Source of the DNA: Saururus chinensis
Taxonomy: Eukaryota > Streptophyta > Magnoliopsida > Piperales > Saururaceae
DNA: 64,000 nucleotides
Assembly (NCBI GenBank): GCA_035235625.1
Contig: CP141144.1
Span: forward strand, 31,307,014 to 31,371,013
Direction of reading: 5' to 3'
The notes under the pieces were generated by a model. The model saw nothing but the letters and a program-made list of their open reading frames with translations, ran no database searches and was not told where the DNA came from. Shown here one piece after another: positions 25,535 to 39,605 of the stretch. The position numbers and the translations under genes were made by a program. How positions within the stretch are numbered: position 1 is the stretch's first letter; every line of letters starts with the position of its first letter.

Positions 25535-26787
25535 ACCCTGATTTATGCTTGAACCATGCCGAGTTTAACCATCTAGGTTTGCCATAATCCATGTTTGAAC
25601 CATATTGAGTTTAACCATCTAGGTTTGCCTTAATTCATGCTTGTTTCATGCTAAAATTAGTATTCTTATCTCAGCCATGTTTAGGGTTATGTTATGCTGA
25701 ATTTAATCTCGGGTTCTTAGATCTAATTGTGCCCTGATTTGTTGAACTTAATCTCATGTTTTTAGATCAAATTTGTGCCCTGATTTGCTGAACTTAATAT
25801 CAGGTTTTTAGATCTAATATGTGCCCTGTTTTGTTGAATTCAATCTCATGTTTTTAGGTCGAGTTAGTACCATGCTTTTGCTAAATTTAATTATTCCTTT
25901 TCAGTTTTCACTTGAATCTTAAACTGCTGAATTTAGATATAATTTTCATCCATAATTAGATGTAAGTCTTGTTGTTTGATTTAATCATATCAGCTTTGTG
26001 TAAGTTATGATCATGGGCAATGTGGTGGTTTGTGTCGAACTCATTCGATGTCAATTTCATGCTGTTAGTTGCTAAGTATTTCAGTTTGGATTGTGGTGTC
26101 CGGTTGCTGATTTCAATAGTTATCTCAGCTTCAAATTGAGTCATGACTTTGATTTAATTGATCTTTTCATTTCAGCCTATGTCTAATAGTTGTCATGCTA
26201 ATTTGGTTCTCATGTCTCAGCCTTAGTGTTGTATGTTATCATGTTGATTTCGTCAGCTGAGTTCATCCATGATATGTTGTGATTAGTTTAAATCTTTTTT
26301 GCTTCATGTGGTTGTATCTTATCACATGCCGAGTCATAGTTAAGTAAGCTCACCGTAATAGCCATGATAAAAATTTAGGCCCCTGTGGCCTCGACACCTT
26401 TGGAACTTTGGTTCCCAACTCTTTATGCATTCATGCGCACCTAGGTTTTTGAGCATCATGGAAGACTCATCTACCTCCAACCAATGTGTACATGAGTAGA
26501 GCTGATACCTACGTCTCTAGGCCCATGGCTGATCCAAGTGGATCTCTAGAGATGCTAGGATTACTTTTAACATATAATTACTCCTTTGAGTGTTGGTATT
26601 TTCTGGTAACAATTAGTGCATTGTTTTGTGAACGGTGTCTAGTGTTTTGTGCATTGTGTTAGTCTTCATTGGTTAAAGGTCAGACCATGTTTAGGAGTTA
26701 TGTTATATTCAATGCTCTGTACATTAGTTTACATGTGTCACTATATATTGATGTTCTGCATGTCTATTGCATGTGGATTCCTGCTGT

Positions 26788-26789
<2 letters not shown>
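25535..26789 (+). mobile_element. LTR E, right part
   Basis: Continues the 46-bp array of the left part and then runs through AT-rich text with repeated phrases (aacttaatctcatgtttttagatc, 25745-25860). The 3' end was not recognised; it must lie before the AT microsatellite at 26790 or the pararetrovirus sequence at about 26870. Confidence 0.5.

Positions 26790-26863
<74 letters not shown>
26790..26863. repeat. (TA)n microsatellite, about 36 units
   Basis: An uninterrupted alternating TA run. It marks the contact between LTR E sequence and the tail of the endogenous pararetrovirus. Confidence 0.97.
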
Positions 26864-26865
<2 letters not shown>

Positions 26866-26869
26866 AGCT

Positions 26870-28055
26870 ATATTGTTGGCCATAGATAGAAACCAAGTAT
26901 GTTTTTTGACTAGGTTTTGATAGAAAAATAAAAATTTCCATGCATCAATATAATCTCAGTAATTAAATTCAACATGCTCCGTAGATTGCAGGCTTTTGCA
27001 TTTATTTGGGTATAATTTCCAATATGAAAATTTCAAAATATTTTGGATGTAAACTTTGCTATAAGCAATTGGAGATTTAGGATTATCCTTTATTCTCCTG
27101 GTATGAGTAATTGTGACTGAATAGGTCTCAATAAGTATGGATTCATAAATCTATCTAGCTTTACCTCCTCTAATTGGGAGATTGTGAGCACTGTCAATAT
27201 ATTTTTGTGCTATATAATTGGGATTATTGATCCATTTAATATCCTCTTTATTAAGACTTATAATTGGAATAACATTTGACTTCTTTAAGAAGGGATTCAC
27301 CGGTTCTGACATAAGAATCTCCTTGACTGATTTAAAACTTTCAGCTTCATTATTGTTCAAATTTTTTTGAGGATTAGGGATTTGAGATACAGATTGGACT
27401 CTCCCTCTACCTCTTCCCCTTCCTTGGATATTAGCCTTGGGGTTTAACTAAGCTTGCATCATCCCTATAAAAATTCAGGTGTTAAAAAATTAGGAAGAGA
27501 GTTAGATTCTCCCTTTATGTGTTCTATTTTGAAATAAAAAACAGATAATATGGTTTGCCATCTAGCAAATATTTGTTTTGATGCTAAACATTTAACATAT
27601 TTTTCAATTATATCTTTAGCAGTAGAACAACAAATTCTCAATAAAAATTATTAATTTAATAAGTCATCCTAAAATTTATTTATACAATTAATAATAGATA
27701 ACATTTCTTTTTTTTTTTTATAGTAGAATAATGCTTTTGAGCATTTTTTCATATACTAGAGGCTCCAAATACTAGAGGTATACCTTAGTAATTCTTCTTT
27801 TTGAGTTATGGGATGTTGTTATTTCAAAATTCCTCCATAACCAATATCTGAAGCATCTGTTTCTACTACTTTGTACGAATTTGGATTTGCTAGAGATAAG
27901 TAGGGTAAATTTTTTGCTCTTAATTATCTTTTTAACTGTATTAGTATGTTCTTCTGTCTAATTTGGAGCATTTTTCTAAGCCTATTATTTAAAATAACAA
28001 TGTATTTGGCTAAATCTTTATAATAATCTAAAATACAATTTAGGCTTCCTAAAAA
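26870..28055 (-). pseudogene. Endogenous caulimovirid: RNase H and C-terminal part
   Basis: On the minus strand the end of the connection domain runs in from 28055, followed by RNase H sequence with the catalytic ETDASD at about 27840-27863 and a YGGIL step after it. The frame 27360-27151 belongs to the C-terminal region seen in florendovirus/petuvirus-type polyproteins. Weak similarity (a W-F-x-x-W-F-type patch) continues to about 26870. Stops and frameshifts are frequent, so it is a non-coding fossil. The upstream reverse transcriptase part lies at 41707 and beyond; the two were contiguous before a 13.7-kb insertion. The family assignment within Caulimoviridae is from recognition, not a search. 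Confidence 0.8.
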
Positions 28056-28445
28056 TGTGACGCCCTAGCTGTAACGACCGTGAATTTTTGGTATGAGTTC
28101 TTGCCTCTAATAAAACTATTTTGTGAGTTTTTTAATTTTTTTAAATTATTTATAGGCAAATTTTTGGAGAATTTTTATTTGGGTTGATAGAGCTCGGTGA
28201 GACGAGCGTAACGAACCCAAGAACATGCAAAACGGAGGTCGGGAGCGAAAGTTATGACCTCAAAAAAAGTGACTTATGGGCGGGACCCACTTTGAAAGTA
28301 TGAGGTAACCTACCCATGTGTAGTCTAGTCTCGAAGAGATTGTCGATATGAGTCTATCGGTACTAAGAACGTGCACTTCCGACTTCAAGATAGGAAGCTA
28401 TCGCGTTTTGATGTTGAGATATTATTTGAATAAAATAATATTATA

Positions 28446-28610
28446 GCAGATAGGATTCCTGACGAAGCAGATAAGATTGATGACGAAGTGGATAGGGTTG
28501 ACAACAAAGCAGATAGGGTTGCTAACAAAGTGGATAGGATTGCAGATAAAGCAGATAGGATTGTTGACAAAGTAGATAGGATTGTTGACGAAGTGGATAG
28601 GATTGACACG
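28446..28610. repeat. 21-bp minisatellite in LTR D, about 8 copies
   Basis: Unit of the type gcagataggattgttgacaaa repeated about eight times, with the first codon-sized block alternating between gcagat and gtggat. The period is a multiple of three, so both minus-strand frames stay open as short Leu/Ser-Thr-Ile repeats; these are not genes. Confidence 0.93.
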
Positions 28611-29360
28611 TGTTAGCCTCACATCTATCCAGTTTTTCTATAAATAGCATCCATAGCATCTAGTCTCTCCCATGTTTTCTCATTTCTCTCCCACGTTCAA
28701 AAACGTCTGTTCTTCATTTCTTACTCGTTTTAAGTCCGATTTAAGTCATTTAAGAGGCATTTCTACCTAAATCAAGTGTGTCGGACATCATGGCGGGGTT
28801 ATTTTTTTGGTTGGAGACCTCCAGAACCCCAGAAGTGGACATCCAATTTTGTGGTGCCCGATTTATGGGTTTCAAACTTGCACAAAAAGTGAAGTAGGGG
28901 CATTTAGCCTTTCTTATGACATGATTATAAATTTGGTTGTGTTTTTAACTTATTATTTATATGACACTCGCATGCTATGCTTTAGAGATTACTTTCAAGT
29001 TATGATTTATGATTTTTGCATATATATATTTGATCTATCGAATAGTTAATCATTGAGATAGAATATGAGTTATATATCGTATATTTATAATGCTATTATG
29101 TATATCCGTTTAGTCGAATGATTTGCCACTAGAAGCGGATATGTTTTATACTACATGCATTATAATTGCCTCATATATAATAGTTTGATTGAATGCTTAT
29201 CCGTGGATTTCGATATAAATTATACACGTTGGAGTGTGTGAGATAGAGACAAACTAGCTTCGCCACTGTTTTCATTGCGAATGAATACAGTATGTTCGAA
29301 AGACGGTTTTAGATGACTTGTCCTTGTTGAAAGAACGATTCTAAAGATTATTTTTGAAAA

Positions 29361-29644
29361 GAAGTATAAGCATGGTCATCGAGTCACTGAAGTGGAACAA
29401 AGAAGGGGTATCTGTCTCATTAGAATGAGTGACCAACCTTGCCTTTGTATCATTGATAGTGACGCTCCCATGGCTTGTAAAGGCGGAGCTAGGGTTTTCA
29501 AAGAAGTATAAGCATGGTGATCGAGTCACTAAAGTGGAACAAAGAAGGGGTATCTGTCTTATTGGAATGAGTGACCAACCTTGCCTTTGTATCATTGATA
29601 GTGACGCTCCCATGGCTTGTAGAGGTGGATCTAGTGTTTTCAAA
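29361..29644. repeat. 142-bp direct duplication in LTR D
   Basis: The block starting gaagtataagcatggt at 29361 recurs at 29503 with only scattered mismatches. It gives rise to mirror open frames on both strands that are not genes. Confidence 0.92.
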
Positions 29645-32600
29645 AGGATAAACATTGGGATGAATGTTTGAAAAGAAAATAGCCCTTTTTGGAGTCTGGG
29701 AACTGTAGGATATTTGGATTGAGTCTGGGACTCAAGATTATGAGTCTACGACTCAAGACTATGAGTCTAGGACTCATGAGTGTTTTGGTTGTCTGGAGCT
29801 ATTGTTGGGCACCCCGATAGAGTTCCGTTGACTAGATGAGGGCACAATTAATCCTATTTGGAATCGGATGCATGATACCTATTTTAGCCTGGTGAGCCCC
29901 TAGTGAAGGGCAAGACCCCTGATTCGCCCCTAACAAAGGGCAACTATCAAGGCTATGCACGCTAGGGTAGAGAGTATCATGGGAAGACTCTCTACTCTCT
30001 AGATCCCGGCGCCCCATGAGCACGGGTGGCTCTTCTATCCACAAGCACGAAATATTTTGAGAGAAGTAAGAGGTTGCTGCTTTGTACCTGCAACAAATTC
30101 TTATTAATATAGATATGCTTGGACATTGCTAGTGAGCCATGAGAGCTTGCAAACCCTAATAACATCTTCGATATGTAGGAAGAAGCTCTAGGGGTGGTTT
30201 TGGGTGAGAGGAACACCCTGTTTTCATTGAAAAATATTATATATGATATGTTCTGTGAAACTGTCATGTGTTTATTCATACCTGATCATATAAACTCCCC
30301 TACTGAGTATTTTAAAATACTCACCACCCCCCAGACTTTGCAGGACTCAACGAAGCTTAGTGTGTGGGTAGAAGGGCCTACTCCAAGTTTTATCAATGTG
30401 ATTTCAAAAATTTCAACCGCACCGAAACGAGTAAGAGCTCTCCTTATTATTTTTCTCTTGTGTGTTTGTACACGGACCGTGGTTCCTCGGAAATTATTAT
30501 TATATTATCACATAAGGCAAGCGGCTCCAGTCGTGGGCCCGGGTAAACTCTGATGTCTTTATGAAAAGAAAATTTTATATGCTTCCACAAAACCTCGGGG
30601 CGTGACACTAGCACCCACCCGACCTGAGCACCGGCCCAAGACTTGACCCCTCTAATGGTAGCGCACACACGGAGTTACACACCACTTTATCTTTGTACAA
30701 GAGAAATAAGTAAAAGTAAAAAGGACATTATATCTGAAATAGTCCTCAAGTCTCAACCCACAAACATACAATCACTAAGCCGTTCAACATGGCTAAAGTC
30801 ATATTGTCACAAACAAGTCTAAGCCACAACGGCTAAAAGAGTATGGGACAATGTAAACTAAACATGAAATTTTAGTAAAACATCAGAATAAATTAGAAAA
30901 GATAGTAAGATCGCTAGGCTTCCCCGCCTACACCTGATCATCATCCACATGCGCCTTATAATGAGGGACCTGATTGTCTTCATGTTGCACCATGGAGCCC
31001 CAAAATAAAAAACACAGAGAAAACATGGTGAATATAAAACTCAGTAAGGTTTTGAATATGGAAACGATAAATCAGAACACAACCATGACATTCCACCTAG
31101 TCTATCACATCAACATATCATATATTATCTTGTTTCTGATTACATTCCCTTTTACTTAACCATATTTACCCATAGGTAATTATCCTGCATGAAAGTATCT
31201 TAATCACACTACTCATAGCATGAATAATCACATTATAACTAAACATCCATCTTGCATGAAGAGTGTCTCTAGCACATCATACATATTCATGCATACCCAT
31301 TCTCATTCATAAATATTTATCTTGCATGACAAGTGTTTCAACACACTATACATGTCCATGCATATCCATACACAACCATCCTGTACGAGAAGTGTCTCTA
31401 ACATACAATCACATCATACATATTCATAACATTCAACCTACATGAGAAGTGCCTTTAACACACAATCACATCATGCATATCCATAAATATTTATTGTGCA
31501 TGCAAAGTGTCTCTAACACACTATCACAACCATGCATATCAATAAATCAACCTTGCTTAATCGGCCAGAGCTTAAGCAATCCCTACTCACTCTATATAAT
31601 TCCTAATTGGAAAGTCTAAAGGAATTATGCAGTTTGAGTAAATTCCCTAAGGGGGAAGGTTACCCTCTAGTAAGCCGGTGCACTCGGCTATACTAGCCTA
31701 GATTTTCAGGGTCCAAATAGTCTCAATAGTTTTGGTCTCCTTATAGCATTTCTGCTCTTCTCAAACCGGGGAGGAAAACCCGTCCTTAAGGGACATAAAA
31801 CCTTGTCCTTTCGGATATAAAACCAAATCGATAAGCCTCCAATCAATTAACCCGGTAAGCAATATCACACAATTACATCCAATCGATCAACCACAGCTAA
31901 TCTCGATAAAGTCTCATTCATAAATCCGTTTCATTATGCATGTAGTATGGTACATACATGGACAATACCTACATAAATCCTAATTCATGAAACATGCTCC
32001 CATCAGCCATACATGCATCATTTCTAATCATAAGTATCAACAATCAACATAATTACCCCTACATATGTGTGTAAATAGTAGAAACATTCAATTCTAAGCA
32101 TATGGACATGCATTATAAATATCTTATCAACATATTATACATATGCTATTTAACATTTAATCATGACTCCTTACTAAAATAATGAGTAAAAACCATAAAA
32201 AAACACAATTCGAATCAATTGCAACATCATGCTAGACTTAAATAAGTGTATTCATTACCATACTTAAAGCTAAACATGGCACCAACATTCACCCATAATT
32301 TAATCATAATATGTGAAAGAATCCAAATTTATTCTCATGCTATAATCTTACTGGAATCATACTTAAAGTATGAAGAATCACTCAACATGGATTCTAGATA
32401 AGAAATCATAACATGTTTAACCGAATAATATGTAATTCACATAATACTTAAACATTCATCATAGCTTCCAACATCAAATTCATGCCCTTTCATTGCTCTT
32501 CCTAGCATAAATTACTCATTATAATCATAATAAATAGTACTTAAAAAGGAAAAGCACGAAAATTAGCAAAATAAACACGATGACCAAACTGGAGTGTTGC

Positions 32601-35600
32601 CGTTCAAACATCCTACCGGGCCATTCGAACGCCATAACTGCAGTTCTAATTTATCTTCTTCCTTTCAAACCTAAAACCGAAAATACATATATCCATCTTA
32701 AACCTTCAAATCTCACTCTCAAACATCACCATAATGAAATCTAAGTGTAGCAAATAGTAAATCTAGTCATTTATTAACAAAAACAGGAAGAAGTCGCAAG
32801 AAAGATTAAGCCTTTCTTAATCCACCATTAAAGCCCAACTCCTTGCAAACCATCTTGATACTTCATCAAACTCAAATCCAAAAATATAGACCTATTTAGG
32901 AAGATATCCCTTACCTCCATTGACTTTCTTGACTTGAAATTGATGCTCCAACTCCTTCAAAATCCTACCCACAATAGGGTTTTGTTAATACTTGCACAAA
33001 TCCACTTAAAAATGCCTAAATCACTTAAAAACTTGTAGATTTAGGGTTTATTGAGTTCAAAAATGAAATTCTTTCCATAGAGGCATGAAATAGAAGTAAT
33101 AGCAGAAGCTTTAAGGGTAAAAATCAAGTTTAATCCTTGGCAAAAGAAGGGATTTAGAAAGTTTAGGAGAAACCCTAGGTAATTAATGGAAAATCAAGCT
33201 AATCATTACCTTAATCACATTTCTTTATTTAGAAATGGGGTTTAGGGCCTCCTAAGCCCTAGATCCCAACCCTTCCCAATTGGGAAAGTGGATGTGCTAT
33301 TCTATTTATAGTACGCATTGGGGGTAGACCTAACAAGAATGTGGGGTATAAATATAACTTAACACTAAAAATGGAAAATTCATTTATTTTAAGTCAAAAA
33401 TGATGTCTAAAAATTTTAAAATCCTTAATTACTATCATAAGATGTTTTTAGGGTCTTGTGGGACCCATCATCCAAATTTATGAACTTGGGGCCTACGTAA
33501 TGCCCTTGATTTTTCCTACGATTTCTTGTAATTTTTCTGCAAATATTTTTTTATCATTTTGGAAGAAAAATATGATGCATTGATGTATTTGGCTTCGGTA
33601 TTTGTACCCGTAATCAGGTGTGGGGTTCATCGTAGACCACAAGCCTGGACATGCATTTACAACGCAAAAATTGGAGAGAGAAGGAGATTGCAGAAGAAAA
33701 GGGAGAGATAAAAAAAAGGAAAAAAAAGAAGAGAAAAGAAGCCCAATCCTGTTCACGAAAAACCGAGAAGAGATGACCCCCCATCTCTCTGGTTTCTCTC
33801 TTTCCCAGCCGCCGCCGGCCATCGGTGGTCCGCAGGGCTAGTACAGCCGCTCTGCCCTAGCCGTGCGATGGCAGGGGGCCTTCGCTCCGGCCACCACGAC
33901 TGCTCCGCCCTCCACCAAATTTCCCCTGGTTAGCCTCTCCCTCTTGGTGTTTTGAGTTTGAGCCGCCGACATGGGCTGGAAAGGGCTGGCCGGCCACTAG
34001 GAGCTTCGCCCTAGCCTGGAGATTGCCAGGGACAACCATACCCAGTCCAACCTCTCCTAGTTTGGTCTCCTAGACTTCCTCGCCTTTCACCCTATTTTTG
34101 CCACCTTACTATTTTGATTAAACAGTGGCCGGTAGCGGCGAGCCACCGCCGACTGGACCTCCGTTCTGCCCCGCCTTGGTCTGGCAAAGTTAGTGGACCA
34201 CCCCTCCTTGCCCTGTTCCACCTCTAACCTTCCTCTTTCCTCCTGCCAGACGCTTCCATCCTCCCTCCCCTGTTTCTATCTATGACGGAATTTGAGGCTA
34301 CGCTGGTGAGAGCCAGCATCCAGCTGACATTCGGTCGGCCAGCCTAGGGCTGGCGACGACAGGGCTATCCCCTCAACCCAGCTCTTCAGTCCTGACCATT
34401 TTCTTGCCTCCCCTACTCTATTCCGGTCTGACTCTCCCTATCTGCCTCGTTTTTGTCGTGTCTGAGTTCATTGGTTGCCACCGTTAGCTAGACGCCGGAC
34501 TTGACCCACCACACCTTTACTCGGCTTCTCTCCGACCTGGCAACGATGGTGGATGTTTCCACCCAGCCCAATTTAGCCTTTGTCCCAACCGTTCCATTGG
34601 AACCAGATTCATCACTAGCCGGTTGATGTGCTCGTCCACAAAAACCGAGTGTTTGCCCTCACTACGTTTTGATTCTCCGATGAGCTGCCAAAAATTGTCA
34701 TATGCCATTGGCTCCACCTTGGACTGGTGATGACAACATGGCTGATCTGGCCTAGACCGTTGGCCCTGTCTGTCCCCATCTTAGCCGCCGCCTAAAATGG
34801 GCCGCTTTTCCTTGTGCCCATTTCCTAGTATGTGCATTGTGAACCGGTCGAAGGAGGACCATTCCGCTACAGTTGTGGGCTAAGTTTGGCCAGCCTTGTC
34901 ATAGTGACAGACCAGCTAACCCTTGGCCCACCCTACCCCTCTGCCTCAACCGTGCTAGATGCACAACCACCCGCACCATTGGTTTTGGTTGTGGGTGGTG
35001 ATCAGTGATGTCGCTGCTTTGGTTAGTCACCACTAGAGCATGAGTCCTGTCAGCCTTTTGTGGGCCTTGGGCCGCTTTCCATTCAGCACTCTCCCCCATC
35101 CCTTTGGGCCTCATATGCATATGGCCATGTGTGAGATTTAGGGTTTAGGCACCGTATTTGTGCCGCCTGACCATCAGATGGCTCTGCCACCGATTGGAGT
35201 TGATACCAAAGCCATCCACCACCAATCCTTTGTCCTCGAGTGTCGCCCCATGCCCTTCGCCCTTATGTGGGCCCCTGGTAAATGCAAAATTGACGCCGTT
35301 GGGTGTTGTTTGTGGCCAATTTCAACATCTTGTAGCCAGCCGACCTTCAGTGAGTGCAACCTCAACTTTCGATCGCACCTACTACTCGTTGGCACGACCT
35401 TTCTCCCTACTACTCCTAATGTGCCACAGTGGATCGCGGATTTTCCTCATTGACTTCTAACACCTCGCTTGGCCATGAAAACTCATGGCTTGTCTTAAAC
35501 CCTAAGGACAACAACTCTCTCAGTGCGATGCTTTTGGCTGCCTATTCTACCATTGACGCCGCCACCATCATTTTCTCGCCATCAAACTCACGTAGATTAC

Positions 35601-38600
35601 GAGGTAGGGGACCTTGAACTCGTAATTTCATTATAGCATGCTTTGGTTGTGTATTAGCATGCTAGGAGTTTATAATTTAATGTTCTGCATGATTATGCTG
35701 ATTATATAAGCTTGATGTATGTATGTGAATTGTGCGTATGTTAGTGAAGACTAAGGGTAAGTAGTAAGTTGCTATGAATTGTATGTATGTGACTAGAGAG
35801 TGTGATCTTTGTTGTGGGCTGGTAGTATGTTACCGATGGGCACAAATGGGAGTGTTTGATTGTAAGTTTGGCAAGGGATACTTCATAGTCTATGACGTGG
35901 AAACTGTGATTGTATGTCGAGCGAGGAAAGCCAAAAAATGGATGGGTGAAGGTTGCACTTGATGAGATTGGGGGATTGGTTTGGATTGAGTCTGATGGTA
36001 TAATGGAGCAACGAGCTGAAGGCTTAGGGGATGCAAGGATTTAAAAGAGTTAAGGTTCAGAGCACCTTGGGGTTGTGAGTTAGTGAGCGTTAATAGCATA
36101 ATTGTACATGCATAATGTACATAATATGAATTGTAATAGAAGAACAATGAGTAAGGAATTAGTAAGGGTTTGATGACTTGATTTGGGTCTAAAGAGTTTG
36201 ATTTGAGGAGTTCGAGTAAGATGATTTGGATTTAAGACAGATGGTGTAAGATGTAAGGTCGTAAGTATTTGATGGTAAGAGTGTAAGTATGGAATTCAAG
36301 TTTGACAAGTAAGGTTGTGTTGAGATCCGTAAGACTGTGAGTGTAAGGGTGGAGGAATGGGCTAAGCAATGAATGTTACCTTTATTGATTAGAACTGCAG
36401 AACAGGTGCAGTTCTAGCTGTATTTGTTGAAAACGTAAGATGGAAGTAGTTCCAAACATAAGTATACATGCATAAGTTACTTAATGTAAACTTAAATTGT
36501 AAGCAACCCTAATTCGATAATGTTGTGAGTTGAGACTGAGGGTTTCGACGGATTAAGTTCCTTGTTTGAGCTAGTTGATAAGTAATCAACTGAGCATCCT
36601 TCCTGGTTTAGCCATGGTGTTATCCTGCGAGATTTAGTCATGGTGTTGTATTTTGGCCTATACTTTTTGTAAGATCCATTATCGTAAAACCGGTTTTTGT
36701 TTCTTTTAATTATCGGTTATTACATGGTTAACTCATTTTCTTATTAATTCGGTGGTTTCATAAATAAATAGTGTTTATGATAGTTTTAATCAACTTTTCA
36801 ATTAGTGGTTTTAAGTGATTTTGAATCAAATGTGAGTTTTTGGGATTTTTTTGAATTTTTACTATTTTTCGTAAAATTAGGGTTTGGCGGGACCCCCTGT
36901 GGGCCGCACCGTCGAATTTGAGGTTTTGGGCCAAATTAACCCAGACATCAACACAAACCCTTATAAAAATTTTCATACTTTTTCCAGGTTTTATCAGTGC
37001 TCAAATAACTAAATTACCTATTTTTAGCCTATTTTTCTATTCATACCCCACAATTTACCCATATACACCCCAAGAACTTACTATAAAAGGCCAGACCTGA
37101 GCCATTCCCATTTTGGGAATAGGCTGAGAAGGAGAGGTTAGGCCTAATCCTCAATTAAGCTCGGATTAGAAGGTGTTTAAGGTAAGTCCCTTCTAATTAA
37201 GCACCAAATCCTAGCTTTCCTCTTAATCCCTTCTAGATCTACCATTTCCCGTTTGTTTTGATTCATTTTTAAACATCAAAACTACTAATTTGCATCTTTA
37301 CTTCAAACCCTAGCTCTAAAAATCTGATTTTTATGTTCAACAAGCCCTAGATCTAAGTTTTTAATTAGGGTTTTCTATGTTAAATTGGTTTTAATGAAGT
37401 TTAATTCAAACTCTATGTCTTTGTAAGGTCTTCAAGAAGGGTGACCATCAAATCCAAGCCTAATCAAGGGATAAGGTAATGGACTTTCGAAATTTCAGTC
37501 TTCCTATGGTAAAACTCTTGATTTTGTGGTTTTTTTTTAATGGTTTTACTTGATTTAGTGCTTTAATGACATGATTAGTAAATGATAATATTTTATCCCG
37601 ATTTCATAGGGTTTTATCTTGTTATGATGTGGATTAACATTCTGGAAGGTATTGTGAAGTTTTAATGTCATTTGAGTTGTTAGATGGAGATTTTAAGATT
37701 TATCAATGGAGTTTCGGTTTGATTGAAATGAAGAAAACCAAAAACTGCTTTGTTGGCATTAGAACGGCCCTGGAGGGCATTCGAACGGAAACACTATAGT
37801 ATTGGCAATTTTCCTATTTATCTGATCTAACGGCCCTACAGGGCGTTCGAACGGCTATACTACAGGATTTGACAATTTTATGTATGTTGCTTATTTCGAC
37901 ATATCTACTTCAAAATATCATTTTTATGTTTATGTGGAGTGTTTTGATCTATAATAAGCTACTTGTAGAGCATTCTATTGATGTTAGAAGTTGTGGTATA
38001 TATATTTAAAGTTATGTGGAATGGCTTGTGGTTGGATATATGATGTTGGAATTGCCATCTTGAAGTTATGAGTGGTTGACTCTCTATGGTTGAGTATGTT
38101 TTCAGTAGAGCTACAACATACTAATGGACTAATATGTCATGATAAGATGTGGTTAATTGATGTGTGAATGTTAGTGAACGTCATGGCTTAAGGATGAAGT
38201 GAATGATCTTATATGTGTTTAGCTTGTGGTTGAGCTTTGATTTGAGTTATGATTTCAATGATTCTTCTCCTATGATTTTCGCTGGAATTCATGATTAGAT
38301 GTTAATTCACATGTGTAGTGTGGTGGTGAGTTAATTTCAAGCATGTTGATATGCATTGAGTGAAGTGCTTCTACTAGGTACACACACATGTGGGGTTTAA
38401 TGATGATGTTGAAGCTTGATATTATGATTATGAATGATGCATTAGGGGCTGATGAGAGCACTTATCATGAATTAAGATTCATGTATGCCTTTCCCATGTA
38501 TGTACCATGTTGCATGCATCATAATTATAGATTTCCAATTGAGGCTTTATCGAGGTTAATCGAATTTGATTGATTAGATGCAATGTGGTGAAATGGCGTG

Positions 38601-38824
38601 CCAGATTGATCGGTCATGGCTTAATCGAAACTTGATTGGTCCGAAAGGACATGTTTTGATTTGAGTTCCTGTGTGGAACGAGTGCACTCCTCGGGTTGAG
38701 TCTATTGAAATGGAGTTATGTAGAGACGAATTGTGTACTTGTCTTACGGATTGAGATTATTATGATTATCTGGACCCTGAGAATCCAGTTGGTTTGTCCG
38801 AGTGCACCGGCTTTCCAGGTATTG

Positions 38825-39260
38825 TTGCTTGAGACTTCGGTCTTGACATGCAGGAGTTGCTTAAAGGCGTTGGCCTTGTGGAGCAGGAGTTGCTTGAGAC
38901 TTCGGTCTTGACAAGCAGGAGTTGCTCGAAGGCATTGGCCTTGAGGAGCAGGAGTTGCTTGAGACTTCGGTCTTAATAAGCAGGAGTTGCTCGAAGGTGT
39001 TGGCCTTGAGGAGCAGGAGTTGCTTGAGACTTCGGTCTTGATAAGCAGGAGTTGCTCGAAGGCGTTGGCCTTGAGGAGCAAGAGTTGCTTGAGACTTCGG
39101 TCTTGATAAGCAGGAGTTGCTTGAAGGCTTTGACCTTGAGGAGCAGGAGTTGATTGAGACTTCGGTCTTGACAAGCAGGAGTTCCTCGAAGGCTTTGGCC
39201 TTGAGGAGCAGGAGTTGCTCGAAGGCTTTGACCTTGAGGAGCATGTCTATTTGATAAGTG
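38825..39260. repeat. 65-bp minisatellite in LTR B copy 4
   Basis: Six or more copies with a period of 65 bp (starts at 38825, 38890, 38955, 39020, 39085, 39150). Each unit is a pair of related ~32-bp halves: gagacttcggtcttga and gaaggc(a/t)ttggccttga, each followed by gagcaggag or aagcaggag. Minus-strand frames of 152 and 172 codons over it are repeat artefacts. Confidence 0.95.
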
Positions 39261-39381
39261 TTTGCTTGAGGGCTCCGGCCTTGAAGAGTAGGTTTATTCT
39301 CTATGTGTATGGACTTGCATATTGGACTAGTGTGTGTGTGACACTTATACATGCATGATGAATGAGAATGTTGATGCATAA

Positions 39382-39605
39382 TTGGATATGTATGTTAGAG
39401 ATACATTTCATGCAGGTTGATATGATGTGATGCATGGTTGGATATGTATGTTAGAGATACATTTCATGCAGGTTGATATGATGTGATGCATGGTTGGATA
39501 TGTATGTTAGAGATACATTTCATGCAGGTTGATATGATGTGATGCATGATTGGATATGTATGCTAGAGATATATTTCACGCAGGTTGATATGATGTGAAT
39601 GGCAT
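39382..39605. repeat. 56-bp tandem repeat in LTR B copy 4
   Basis: Four copies of a unit starting ttggatatgtatgttaga (39382, 39438, 39494, 39550), the middle copies nearly identical. Related ~60-bp arrays occupy the equivalent place in the copies at 31180-31560 and 57960-58460. Confidence 0.93.

Larger units (their letters stand above)
28070..30607 (+). mobile_element. Solo LTR, family D
   Basis: 2538 bp, starts TGTAACGACCGTGAATTTT and ends CTCGGGGCGTGACA. It is flanked by a perfect 5-bp duplication ctagc (28065-28069 and 30608-30612). When excised, the flanks restore the terminus of LTR B copy 2 in line with the other B copies. A TATA box ctataaatag at 28638-28647 sits about 570 bp into the element on the plus strand. 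It carries a 21-bp minisatellite and a 142-bp duplication. No internal region or PPT, hence a solo LTR. Confidence 0.92.

Noticed and set aside
28440-28610. Could the 21-bp repeat be a CRISPR-like array?
   Set aside because: Units abut without unique spacers and lie inside a plant LTR; it is a minisatellite.
38716-39379. Minus-strand frames of 152 and 172 codons
   Set aside because: They follow the 65-bp minisatellite of LTR B; the repeat keeps the frame open and no domain or conserved start exists.
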